A stretch of DNA of 64,000 nt, from NCBI RefSeq assembly GCF_000024025.1, contig NC_013131.1, positions 6,076,001 to 6,140,000 of the forward strand, written 5' to 3'. The stretch is from Catenulispora acidiphila DSM 44928 (lineage in GTDB: Bacteria > Actinomycetota > Actinomycetes > Streptomycetales > Catenulisporaceae). The position numbers and the translations under genes are program-made. Each line of letters begins with the position of its first letter. Position 1 is the stretch's first letter. This document shows, one piece after another, positions 1 to 8,196 of this stretch. The notes under the pieces are model-generated. The model saw only the letters and a list, made by a program, of their open reading frames with translations, was not told the origin of the DNA and searched no databases.

Positions 1-46
1 CGGCGACCCGGTGTTCGGCACGGCGAAGGCGTGCTACGTGGAGTAG
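1..46 (+). CDS. 3' end of an unidentified gene (cut by window start)
   Basis: An open frame running in from the window edge reads GDPVFGTAKACYVE and stops at TAG 44-46. Only 14 residues are visible, so no family can be named. It lies on the same strand as the rhamnose transporter. A strong hairpin follows at 121-154, so it is probably the last gene of its own transcription unit. The frame choice rests only on the absence of stops and on the hairpin downstream. Confidence 0.4.
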   Translation, partial: GDPVFGTAKACYVE

Positions 47-51
47 CCAGC

Positions 52-65
52 ATGAATCGATTCAT
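52..65. promoter_or_regulatory. Perfect 14-bp palindrome resembling a LacI-family operator
   Basis: ATGAATCGATTCAT is its own reverse complement and has the central CG and TGAA/TTCA half-sites typical of LacI-family operators. It sits 6 bp after the upstream stop codon and about 260 bp before rhaT. The half-site TGAA/TTCA recurs at 266-277, nearer rhaT. Sugar ABC operons in actinomycetes are commonly controlled by LacI-family repressors (family knowledge). The regulator itself is not in the window. Confidence 0.4.
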
Positions 66-120
66 CGCCGATCCTCGTGCAACGCTCCAAGATCTTTGCG
101 GTGAACCTTAACACTCTGAC

Positions 121-154
121 ATTCACCAGCGATGAGCTGTCATCGCTGGTGAAT
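121..154 (+). terminator. Perfect 15-bp hairpin, likely terminator of the upstream gene
   Basis: The arms 121-135 and 140-154 are perfectly complementary around a GCTG loop. The sequence GGCCTTTTG follows, so there is only a short T-run, which is usual for high-GC actinomycetes. It separates the upstream gene from the rhamnose transporter operon. Confidence 0.7.
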
Positions 155-259
155 GGCCTTTTGCGGCGGCCGTCTCGCCGAGGAATCCGCTCCCTGACTC
201 CCCCACCGCCGCCTCACAACCCTTGACGCACCCCACCCCCGGAGCTAACCTCGCGGCAA

Positions 260-277
260 TTTCATTGAAACAATTCA
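260..277. promoter_or_regulatory. Interleaved inverted repeats upstream of rhaT
   Basis: TTTCA-T-TGAAA (260-270) is a perfect inverted repeat. It overlaps TGAA-ACAA-TTCA (266-277), a second LacI-like half-site pair about 46 bp upstream of the rhaT start. The position fits an operator overlapping the operon promoter. No convincing -35/-10 pair was identified. Confidence 0.35.
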
Positions 278-323
278 CTCGTCGCCCGACGGCAATGCCG
301 AGCCGCTTCAGGAGTGGAGTCTC

Positions 324-1850
324 ATGACGAACCCCGACCCGGAAGCCGCCGCTCCGGTCCTCGTACTGGAGGGGGTGAGCAAGTCCTTCGGTGCTGTCCG
401 TGCTCTGCGTTCGGTGTCGCTCTCGCTGTTCGCGGGCGAGGCACACGCGGTGGCCGGTGAGAACGGCGCCGGCAAGTCGACGCTGATCAAGGTGCTGGCC
501 GGCGTGCACCGGCCGGATGAGGGCTCTGTCCTGCTGGACGGGACGCCGGTCGAGTTCGGCGGACCGGCCGCCGCGCGCGACGCGGGCGTCGCTGTCATCT
601 ATCAGGAACCGACGCTGTTCCCCGACTTGAGCGTGGCGGAGAACATCTTCATGGGACGGCAGCCCACGCGCTCGTTCGGCCGGGTCGACCACCGTGCCGT
701 TCGTGAGGCGGTCGCGGCGTTATTCGCCAGGCTCGGGGTCGCGATGGATCCCGAGCGTCCCGCACGCGGGCTGTCGATCGCCGACCAGCAGCTGGTGGAG
801 ATCGCCAAGGCGCTGTCGTTCGACGCCCGGGTACTGATCATGGACGAGCCGACCGCGGCGCTCACCGGCAGCGAGGTGGCGCGGCTGTTCACGGTGGTGC
901 GGGCTTTGCGCGAGCAGGGCGCTGCGATTCTGTTCATCTCGCACCGGCTCTCGGAGGTATTCGAACTCTGTCAGCGGGTCACGACCCTGCGGGACGGCAC
1001 GCTCGTCGCCTCCGAACCGCTGGCCGGACTGACTGAGGCCGATCTGGTGCGGCGCATGGTCGGGCGCACGCTCGACGAGCTGTATCCCAAGCAGGAAGCC
1101 GAAGTCGGCGAGGTCGCCCTCGATGTCAGCAGGCTGACACGCGAGGGAGTCTTCACCGACGTCTCCTTCCAGGTGCGGACCGGGGAGATCGTGGGCCTGG
1201 CCGGGCTGGTCGGCGCCGGACGCAGCGAGGTGGCGCGCGCCGTGTTCGGCATCGACCGCTTCGACGCCGGGCACGTCGCCGTCGGCGGGCGCCGGCTGAA
1301 GCCGGGCTCGCCGAGCCTGGCGATGGCTGCGGGACTGGCGCTGGTCCCGGAGGACCGGCGCGCACAGGGCTTGATCATGCAGATGAGCGTCGAGCGCAAC
1401 ATCGGGTTGGCCGATCTGCGCGCGACGACCACCGCCGGGCTCGTCAGCCGGCGCGCCGAGCGGGACCGCGCGGTGGATTGGGCGGCGAAGCTCCAGGTGA
1501 AGTACGCGCGCCTGTCGGATCTGGTCGGCACGTTGTCCGGCGGCAACCAGCAGAAACTGGTGCTGGCCAAGTGGTTGGCGACCGGACCGCGGGTGCTGAT
1601 CGTCGACGAGCCGACGCGCGGGATCGATGTGGGCACCAAAGCCGAGGTGCACCGGCTGCTCTCGCAGCTGGCGGCGGACGGTGTCGCGGTGCTGATGATC
1701 TCCTCGGACCTGCCGGAGATCCTCGGTATGGCGGACCGCGTGCTGGTGATGCGCGAGGGGCGGATCAGCGCCGAGATATCCCGCGCGGACGCGACCGAGC
1801 AGACCGTGGTGGCGGCGGCCACCGGCGCGGCGGTCGGGGGTGCGCTGTGA
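324..1850 (+). CDS. rhaT: Rhamnose-type sugar ABC transporter, ATP-binding subunit
   Basis: A 508-residue duplicated ATPase of the CUT2 sugar-importer class that energises import through the two permeases encoded next. The first half has a canonical Walker A (GENGAGKST, residues 45-53) and Walker B (MDEPT, D174/E175). The second half has the degenerate P-loop (GLVGAGRSE) usual in this class, with signature LSGGN at 404-408. The string [20 protein letters not shown] is typical of rhamnose and AI-2 importer ATPases. The binding protein at 3905 decides for rhamnose. GGAG at 316-319 precedes the ATG. Codon 133 (720-722) is TTA, the rare leucine codon that depends on the bldA tRNA in Streptomyces. 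The next gene overlaps its stop. Confidence 0.88.
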   Translation: MTNPDPEAAAPVLVLEGVSKSFGAVRALRSVSLSLFAGEAHAVAGENGAGKSTLIKVLAGVHRPDEGSVLLDGTPVEFGGPAAARDAGVAVIYQEPTLFPDLSVAENIFMGRQPTRSFGRVDHRAVREAVAALFARLGVAMDPERPARGLSIADQQLVEIAKALSFDARVLIMDEPTAALTGSEVARLFTVVRALREQGAAILFISHRLSEVFELCQRVTTLRDGTLVASEPLAGLTEADLVRRMVGRTLDELYPKQEAEVGEVALDVSRLTREGVFTDVSFQVRTGEIVGLAGLVGAGRSEVARAVFGIDRFDAGHVAVGGRRLKPGSPSLAMAAGLALVPEDRRAQGLIMQMSVERNIGLADLRATTTAGLVSRRAERDRAVDWAAKLQVKYARLSDLVGTLSGGNQQKLVLAKWLATGPRVLIVDEPTRGIDVGTKAEVHRLLSQLAADGVAVLMISSDLPEILGMADRVLVMREGRISAEISRADATEQTVVAAATGAAVGGAL

Positions 1851-2902
1851 CGGTCTCGACCACTGCCGCCGCCGAGCAGCCGCTGCTGTCCGCCGGCGCT
1901 CCGCGTGCCCTGTTGGACAGGGTGCTGCGCATGCGCGAGTTGGCGATCCTCGTCGTGTTGGCGGTGATGCTCCTCGCCACGCAGATCGACAACACCTCGT
2001 TCTTGTCGAAGCAGGGCATCAAGGATCTGCTGCTGAACGCGACGATCCTGGTGCTGGTGGCGGTCGGCGAGGCGGTCGTGGTGATCACCGGCAACGTCGA
2101 CCTGTCAGTCGGCTCGGTGCTGGGCGTCACGGCCTTCGCCGCCGGAGATCTGTTGCAGCACGGCGGCAATCCGGTGCTGGCCATCGGTCTGGCGGTGGTT
2201 CTCGGAGCGGGCTTCGGCGCCGTCAACGGAGTGCTCGTCGGTCTCGGGCAGGTGCCTTCGCTCGTGGTCACTCTCGGCACGCTCTATATCATTCGTGCGC
2301 TGGACTCGATCTGGGTCGGTTCACGGGAGGTCACTGCGAGCCGACTTCCCAGCGGATACAAGAGTTTCGGGCACAACGGTCTGTCGGCGATCCCCTATCT
2401 GGCGTTGCTGGCGACGGTCGTGCTGATCGCGGTCGGATACTTCCTGCGGAACTACCGCAGCGGTCGGGAGTGCTACGCGCTGGGCTCGCACGCTCAGGCG
2501 GCGGCGTTGGCGGGAGTGCCGGTGCGGCGGCGCGTGCTGGCGGCGTTCGTCCTGTGCGGTGCGCTCGCAGGGCTGGCCGGAGCCCTTTATCTGGCCCGTT
2601 TCGGCTATGCCGACGCCGGGACCGGCAGCGGTTATGAGTTGACCGTGGTCTCAGCGGTGGTGGTCGGCGGCGTCGGCTTCACCGGCGGTTCGGGCAGCGT
2701 CTACGGCGCGGCGCTCGGGGCGTTGCTGCTCACGTCCATCAACAGCGTCCTGCCGGCGATCGGCGTCAGCTCGGTGTGGGTCGAGGCGATCGACGGGGTT
2801 CTGCTGCTGCTGGCCATCTCCGTGGACCGGATCGTGGCACTGCGGATCGCCGGGCTGTTGCGCAGCCGGGCCCGACAGGCGAGGACCATCACCAATGACT
2901 GA
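1847..2902 (+). CDS. rhaP: Rhamnose-type ABC transporter permease 1
   Basis: A 351-residue inner-membrane permease of the BPD_transp_2 (CUT2) family with about 9-10 hydrophobic segments. It carries the hallmark [12 protein letters not shown] segment near residue 85 and [15 protein letters not shown] near residue 280. The start chosen is GTG 1847, whose last two bases overlap the rhaT stop (GTGA). The open frame extends far upstream inside rhaT, but that part is a shadow. Tight overlap on both sides implies translational coupling with rhaT and the second permease. Together they form the heterodimeric pore for the sugar delivered by the binding protein at 3905. Confidence 0.85.
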   Translation: MTVSTTAAAEQPLLSAGAPRALLDRVLRMRELAILVVLAVMLLATQIDNTSFLSKQGIKDLLLNATILVLVAVGEAVVVITGNVDLSVGSVLGVTAFAAGDLLQHGGNPVLAIGLAVVLGAGFGAVNGVLVGLGQVPSLVVTLGTLYIIRALDSIWVGSREVTASRLPSGYKSFGHNGLSAIPYLALLATVVLIAVGYFLRNYRSGRECYALGSHAQAAALAGVPVRRRVLAAFVLCGALAGLAGALYLARFGYADAGTGSGYELTVVSAVVVGGVGFTGGSGSVYGAALGALLLTSINSVLPAIGVSSVWVEAIDGVLLLLAISVDRIVALRIAGLLRSRARQARTITND

Positions 2903-3908
2903 CACCACTGCCGCCGGTTCGCGCCGTCCGCCGCTGATCGGCGCTCTGCGCTGGGACACCGTCGTCGGGGCGCTGCTGGTGATCCTGCTCGCCGTCTCCT
3001 TCAGCACGGTCAACGGTTTCAGCAACGCCCTGAACATCAGCTTCCTGATCGGCAACACCCTTCCGGTGGCGGCCATCGCGCTGCCGATGACGATGCTGGT
3101 CGCCTCCGGCGAGATCGATCTGTCGGTGGGGTCCACGGTCGGTTTGTCGGGGGCGGTGATGGGCGCGTTGTGGAACCACGGCATGAACATCAACGCCATC
3201 ATCGTGATCTGCGCCGCGTTGGGCATCGTCTGCGGGCTTGTCAATGCTCTGTTGGTGACCAAGCTGGGCCTGCCGTCGCTGGCGGTCACGATCGGCACGC
3301 TGGCGCTGTACCGCGGCGTCGCCCAGATCGTGCTCGGTTCGAACTCGGTCACCGACTTCCCGCAGAACTACCTGAACTTCGGGTCCGGACGGCTGGGCGG
3401 CTCGTTCCTGCCGACCGCCGTCATCCCGTGGCTGGTCCTGGCCGTGCTGGCGGCCGTGGTCCTGCACGCCACCGGCTTCGGGCGCTCGGTGTTCGCCGTC
3501 GGCGCGTCGGCCGAAGCCGCCTGGTTCGCCGGGGTGCGGGTGAAGCGGGTCAAGCTGTCGCTGTTCGTGGCCACCGGGCTGGTCTCCTCGCTGACCGGCG
3601 TGTTCTGGGTGCTGCACTACGCCAGCGCCACGTACAGCAACGCCACCGGCTTGGAGCTCTCGGTCGTGGCCGCGGTGCTGCTCGGCGGCGTGGACTTCGA
3701 CGGCGGCCGCGGGACGCTCGGCGGCGCGATCGCCGGGGTGTTCCTGCTCGGCACGATGCAGAACGTGATGAGCCTGGCCGACGTCTCGGCGCAGTCCCAG
3801 ACGGTGGTCACCGGCGTCCTGCTGACCGTCTCCGTGCTCGGCCCGCGAGTAGCGCGGCAAGTGTTCGCCCGGCAAGCCCGACTCCAACCACTGAGGGGAA
3901 AGTCATGA
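2895..3908 (+). CDS. rhaQ: Rhamnose-type ABC transporter permease 2
   Basis: A 337-residue BPD_transp_2 family permease with roughly ten hydrophobic segments, the conserved SGEIDLSVGSTVG motif near residue 75 and LGGVDFDGGRGTLGGA near residue 256. ATG 2895 lies 8 bp inside the preceding permease gene, and its stop overlaps the next start (ATGA, 3905-3908). It is the second half of the importer pore. Assignment of P versus Q to the two permeases follows gene order in described rhamnose loci and is not proven by sequence alone. Confidence 0.84.
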   Translation: MTDTTAAGSRRPPLIGALRWDTVVGALLVILLAVSFSTVNGFSNALNISFLIGNTLPVAAIALPMTMLVASGEIDLSVGSTVGLSGAVMGALWNHGMNINAIIVICAALGIVCGLVNALLVTKLGLPSLAVTIGTLALYRGVAQIVLGSNSVTDFPQNYLNFGSGRLGGSFLPTAVIPWLVLAVLAAVVLHATGFGRSVFAVGASAEAAWFAGVRVKRVKLSLFVATGLVSSLTGVFWVLHYASATYSNATGLELSVVAAVLLGGVDFDGGRGTLGGAIAGVFLLGTMQNVMSLADVSAQSQTVVTGVLLTVSVLGPRVARQVFARQARLQPLRGKS

Positions 3909-5026
3909 GCACAGTCTTGAGGCGCGGCGCTCCGCGCTCGCGTCGGCGCCGTCCGCGCGTCGCCGTGGCCCTGGCCGCGAGCGGCCTGCTGGCGCTGAGC
4001 CTGAGCGCATGCGGCGGAGCGACCAAGAGCTCCACCGACAAGGCGGCGTCCAGCGCACCGGCAGCGGGACAAAGCGGATCGGCGAACCCGAGCGCGGCGG
4101 TCAAGAAGGGGCTGACGGTCGCCTTCCTGCCCAAGCAGGTCAACAACCCCTACTTCAACATCTCCGACGCCGGTGGCAACACCGCGCTGACCGCCCTCGG
4201 CGAGAGCTACAAAGAGGTCGGCACGACCAGCGCCACCGACACCGCGGGCCAGGTCTCGTACGTCAATACCCTGACGCAGCAGCACGTCTCGGCGATCGCC
4301 GTCTCCGCGCAGGACCCCGGCGCGTTGTGCACGGCGCTGAAGCAAGCGATGAGCGCGGGCATCAAGGTCGTCACCTACGACTCGGACACCGACCCCGGCT
4401 GCCGGCAGGCGTTCGTGTCCCAAGCCAGCTCCGAGGCGCTCGGCCGCAGCGAGGTGGACCTGCTCGGCAAGGAGCTGAACTACACCGGCCAGATCGCCAT
4501 CCTGTCGGCGGCCCAGACCGCGACCAACCAGAACGCCTGGATCGGCTACATGCAGGACGAGCTGAAGAAGCCGCAGTTCGCGAACATGAAGCTGGTGAAG
4601 ATCGCCTACGGCAACGACGACGCGCAGATGTCCTTCCAGCAGACGCAAGGACTCCTGCAGCAGTACCCGGACCTGAAGGGCATCATCTCCCCCACCACGG
4701 TCGGCATCAAAGCCGCCGCACAGTACCTGGACGGCTCGCAGTACAAGGGCAAGGTCCTGCTCACCGGCCTCGGCACACCGAACGACATGCGCTCCTACGT
4801 CCAAGACGGCACAGTGAAGGCCTTCGAGCTCTGGGACCCGGGCAAACTCGGCCAGCTCGCGGCCTACGCGGCAGTGGCACTGGCCTCCGGCCAGATCTCC
4901 GGCGCCCAAGGCCAAAGCTTCACCGCCGGCCCGATGGGGAACTTCACGCTCGGCGCACAGGGCGTCATCACGCTCGGGGCGCCGACGGTCTTCGACGCGT
5001 CGAACATCGGCCAGTTCAACTTCTAG
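3905..5026 (+). CDS. rhaS: Rhamnose-binding lipoprotein of the ABC importer
   Basis: A 373-residue periplasmic-binding protein of the Peripla_BP_4 type. The N-terminus has an Arg-rich n-region, a hydrophobic stretch and lipobox LSAC with C36 as the lipidated cysteine, so it should be tethered outside the membrane. The mature part starts VAFLPKQVNNPYF and contains ISPTTVGIKAAAQYL, LTGLGTPNDMRSYVQDG and KAFELWDPGKLG, strings I associate with the rhamnose-binding family (TIGR02637) more than with ribose or AI-2 binders. It starts at ATG 3905, overlapping the permease stop by 4 bp. The window also encodes apolipoprotein N-acyltransferase (55592), which acts on such lipoproteins. Confidence 0.87.
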   Translation: MSTVLRRGAPRSRRRRPRVAVALAASGLLALSLSACGGATKSSTDKAASSAPAAGQSGSANPSAAVKKGLTVAFLPKQVNNPYFNISDAGGNTALTALGESYKEVGTTSATDTAGQVSYVNTLTQQHVSAIAVSAQDPGALCTALKQAMSAGIKVVTYDSDTDPGCRQAFVSQASSEALGRSEVDLLGKELNYTGQIAILSAAQTATNQNAWIGYMQDELKKPQFANMKLVKIAYGNDDAQMSFQQTQGLLQQYPDLKGIISPTTVGIKAAAQYLDGSQYKGKVLLTGLGTPNDMRSYVQDGTVKAFELWDPGKLGQLAAYAAVALASGQISGAQGQSFTAGPMGNFTLGAQGVITLGAPTVFDASNIGQFNF

Positions 5027-5423
5027 GCGGCGGCGGAGGAGGTGGCGAAGGCGGCCCGCGCGACCTGGACCTCACCGGTCAGGGCGCGGGTCGCTTTTTC
5101 GCGGGTCGCGATTCGCCAGTCAAGCGGTTCGCGGTTCGCCAGCCAGGCGGGTCGCGGTTCGCCAGCCAGGCGGGTCGCGGTTCGCAGTTCGCCGTTCGGC
5201 GGCCAGGCGGCTCGCGGTCGCCGGCCAGGCGGGTGCGGCTCGCGGCGCGCCAGCCAGGCGGGGCGCGGCGCGCGGTTCGGAGGCCAGGCCGGGCGCGGCT
5301 CGCAGTTCGGAGGCCAGGCGGCTCGCGGCTCGCGGCTTGCCAGTCAGGCGGCTCGCGGCTCGCCAGCCGAGCAAGGCGCCGGTCGCCGGCCAGCCTGCTC
5401 GCGGTTGCCTGCGGCGCCGGAAG
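5027..5423. repeat. Gene-free stretch with degenerate ~23-bp tandem repeats
   Basis: About 270 bp (roughly 5112-5385) consist of variants of a 23-bp unit whose core is GGTTCGCCAGCCAGGC. Two adjacent copies at 5131-5153 and 5154-5176 are identical. Later copies drift (GGCCAGGCGGCTCGCGG and similar). The open frames across it on both strands give only Ala/Arg/Gly-rich repeats with no family resemblance, so I treat it as non-coding. It lies between convergent genes (rhaS + and the CPCC gene -). Confidence 0.7.
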
Positions 5424-5756
5424 TCAGTCGGCGAGCTGGCCCAGGTCGCGCAGGTGCTGCATGGCGGCTGTCCACCACAGGCCTGCGCCGCCCGCTGCCA
5501 CCGACGCCGGATCCGGCGTCTGCTGTGCGGCGATGTGCTGCGCGTATTGGTTGCGGGCTTCGGTCAGGCTCAGCCGGCCGTTCGACCCGCCCCAGACCTC
5601 GTCGGCGTTGGGGTCGTCCTGGCCGTCGTCCTCCCATCCGCACTCGTCGCAGATCTCCTGGTTGCACCGCGACTCCAGGGTCGCCAGGTGGCAGCAGGGA
5701 CATGCATACGGGCCGCCGCCCGGAGGACAAGCCGCGCGCGACTCTCGTGGCGTCAT
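5424..5756 (-). CDS. CPCC-type cysteine-rich small protein
   Basis: A 110-residue protein with the Cys_rich_CPCC arrangement: CPCC near residue 19, then ICDECGWEDDGQ, DP, GGSNGRLSLTEARNQYA. The four to six cysteines suggest a zinc-ribbon-like fold. The family is widespread in bacteria and has no established function. A GTG lies one codon upstream of the ATG used here. It follows the AfsR-like regulator on the same strand after 66 bp and could be co-transcribed with it. Confidence 0.75.
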   Translation of the reverse strand: MTPRESRAACPPGGGPYACPCCHLATLESRCNQEICDECGWEDDGQDDPNADEVWGGSNGRLSLTEARNQYAQHIAAQQTPDPASVAAGGAGLWWTAAMQHLRDLGQLAD

Positions 5757-5822
5757 CACACCAACAAGCGTGACACACCGTACTGGATCAGGACACTCCG
5801 ATGCTGTCTGGCCTGCGCGGGA

Positions 5823-7721
5823 TCAAGCCGTCCGAGCGTGCGGCAACCGCCACAGCGTCGCAGCAGCCTGATGCTGGTCGTCGGTCAGCACGCTGCGTGC
5901 CTTCTCGGCGGCGAACTCGCGGACAAGACCGTTCAGCAGGTACCGGCCGTGCTGCGGGGACTGGACCAGGTTCAGATCGACCAGCCGCTCCAGAATCTCC
6001 TCGGTCTGGCCGACCGGCCGGTTCAGCAGCGATGCCGCGACTGGAAGTCCCAGTTCTGCGCCGCTGCACAATCCCAGCAGGCACACCGCGGTCGCCGACG
6101 CGCTCCCGAGTGAGGCGAATCCGGCCTCGAAGCTCGCCCGCACGTCGTGGTCACCGAATCTGAACTCGTCCAGAAGCCCTGCGTCCGGAATCAGGCGGCT
6201 CGCGAAATCGGCGATCGTCCAGGTGGGTCGTGCGGCGATGCGTCCGCCGACGGCTCGGAGCGCCAACGGCAGCCCGGCGCAGGCGGTCAGGATCTCCTCG
6301 ACCGCCTCGGGTTCGGCAGCGATGCGATCGGCGCCGACTATCCGCGTGAGCAGCGTGCGCAACTCGTCCTGTGTCAGGGTGCTGAGCGACACGTGCAGCG
6401 CCCCCGCGACGCCGACCTGCCGATCCCGCGTGGTTGCCAGCACCGCGGATCCGGGCGATGCCGGAATGAGCGGCGCCATCTGCTTCGCGTCGCGCACGTC
6501 GTCGAGCACGACCAACACGCGGCGCTCTGCCAGGAAGCTGCGATACAGCCCGGCACGCTCCACACACGTCCCTGGCACCTCGTCCGGCGCGATACCGAGC
6601 AGCCGCAGAAACACGGCCAGCACAGCGTCCGGCTGAGCCGGATCCGCCGACGTGCCGAGCATGTCCGCGTAGAGCTGCCCGTCCGGGAACCGGTCCGCCA
6701 GCCGGTGGGCCGCGTGGATCGCCAGCGCGCTCTTGCCGACGCCGGCCATTCCGTCGATGACGACGGCGAACGCGCCGCCGCACCTGTCCGCGGACGCATC
6801 AGCGATGCGGTGCACCGCGTCCTCGCGACCGGTGAAATCGGCGGTGTCCCACGGCAGGGTATGCGGCGTGGGCCAGGCTGCGTATCCGGCGCTCGGCTCG
6901 CCCGCCGACTCCTCCGCCGGCTCCTCCCCCGCGACGCCGTCAGCACGGTCGTCCGCGGCATCGGCCAGCGCGGCGTCCATCGCCAGAATCCGCTGATGCA
7001 GTGCACGTAGCTCAGGGCTCGGCTCCATCCCCAAGTCCCGAACCAGCACCGTGCGCAGCAACCGGTACACCTGCAAGGCCTCCGGCCGCCGGTCAGCCGC
7101 CGCCAGCGCCGACATCAGCAGCGCGTAGGCGGGCTCCCGGTGCGGATGATCGGCCGCCAGGCGCCGCAGCGCCGCCGCCGCGTCGGCCGCCCGCCCCAGC
7201 GAGATGTCGGCCCGCGCGCGCAGCTCGATCGCCTCGACCCGCATCTCGGCCCAGGCGGCGGCCTCCTCCAGGTGCAGCAGTTCCGAGGGCACGTCGGCCA
7301 GCGGTTCGCCGCGCCACAGCGCGAGGGCCTCGGCGGCGAAGCGTGCCGCGGCGCGCCAGTCCCCGGCGTCCGCGGCCGCCTGGCCGGCCTGGTAGCGCGC
7401 CACGAAGATCTTCGTGTCCAGCTCGGTGGCCGGATCCAGCAGGATGCGGTAGCCCGGCGCCACGGTCTCCAGCCGGCCGGCCTCCGAGCCCAGACAGCGC
7501 CGCAGGCGCATGACATGGCTGCGCAGCGTCGTGACCGCTCCGTCGGGCGGATCGGCGCCCCAGACCGCGTCCACCAGACCGTCCACGCTGACCACCCGGT
7601 TGGCCTGGCACAGCAGTGCGGCCAGCAATGCCCTGGTCCGGGCGGACGGCAGCGGAACCGCCTCGCCGTCCAGCCTGATGTCCACCGGGCCCAGCAGCCC
7701 GAACCAAACGGTAGAGCCCAC
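5823..7721 (-). CDS. AfsR/SARP-like regulator with NB-ARC ATPase domain, no TPR tail
   Basis: A 632-residue cytoplasmic regulator. Residues ~8-95 form an OmpR-type winged helix (LLGPVDIRLDG...LRSHVMRLRRCLG). Residues ~100-245 are the bacterial transcriptional activation domain. An acidic linker precedes an NB-ARC-type NTPase with P-loop GMAGVGKS (K330) and VLVVLDDV Walker B. The chain ends soon after a winged-helix segment near residue 610. AfsR proteins are usually 900-1000 residues with C-terminal TPRs, which are missing here. The start is GTG 7719-7721 with a G-rich stretch upstream. It is divergent from the S53 peptidase gene. SARPs often activate nearby genes, but no target is evident. 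Confidence 0.82.
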   Translation of the reverse strand: MGSTVWFGLLGPVDIRLDGEAVPLPSARTRALLAALLCQANRVVSVDGLVDAVWGADPPDGAVTTLRSHVMRLRRCLGSEAGRLETVAPGYRILLDPATELDTKIFVARYQAGQAAADAGDWRAAARFAAEALALWRGEPLADVPSELLHLEEAAAWAEMRVEAIELRARADISLGRAADAAAALRRLAADHPHREPAYALLMSALAAADRRPEALQVYRLLRTVLVRDLGMEPSPELRALHQRILAMDAALADAADDRADGVAGEEPAEESAGEPSAGYAAWPTPHTLPWDTADFTGREDAVHRIADASADRCGGAFAVVIDGMAGVGKSALAIHAAHRLADRFPDGQLYADMLGTSADPAQPDAVLAVFLRLLGIAPDEVPGTCVERAGLYRSFLAERRVLVVLDDVRDAKQMAPLIPASPGSAVLATTRDRQVGVAGALHVSLSTLTQDELRTLLTRIVGADRIAAEPEAVEEILTACAGLPLALRAVGGRIAARPTWTIADFASRLIPDAGLLDEFRFGDHDVRASFEAGFASLGSASATAVCLLGLCSGAELGLPVAASLLNRPVGQTEEILERLVDLNLVQSPQHGRYLLNGLVREFAAEKARSVLTDDQHQAAATLWRLPHARTA

Positions 7722-8196
7722 CCCCGTCGCCCCTTCCCCAAACCCTTGTTCAACAGGTATTCAACACCAAACCGCGAAACTAGCGCGGTCATATGTCGAC
7801 GCGACTGCTTGACGCTCGCTGTTCGCGACACTCGGGGGAGGTGAGAGCGACGAAGACGGTCCTGGTGCGCGCGTGCCGCGCCACCGCATCGGATACCCGC
7901 CGATCACCGGCGCGCGCCGGCTGCCGCATCCTCGTCCGCCGCTCGCTCACCCGCGTCCGGCGCCTGCCGTCGGCAGCAGCATGACGGGGACGGCGACGGG
8001 GTGTGTCAGCCTGCTGACCCCGCGCGCGGCGCCGGTCTCGTCGGCCTCGTACCGGTGCTGGAGGTACGGACACCACGGTTCTCCTGTATCCGGCAACGGT
8101 TTCGCCCTCTACCGCGTCGGCGGGTGGGCCCAGGACTGAATCCTCACCCCTCTCGTCCAACGCAGTTCACTTCACTCGGGGAGTTGTCTCACCACC
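7722..8196. other. Divergent intergenic region between AfsR-like and S53 peptidase genes
   Basis: These 475 bp hold the promoters of two divergently read genes. Short open frames on both strands have no family resemblance and lack ribosome-binding sites, so no gene is called. I do not see clear direct heptamer repeats of the SARP-binding type. AT content rises around 7735-7800, where the regulator promoter is likely. Confidence 0.5.

Noticed and set aside
5112-5385. CRISPR array candidate
   Set aside because: The units are contiguous and diverged with no unique spacers. No array-like repeat-spacer pattern was found anywhere in the window, including around the Cas3-like gene.
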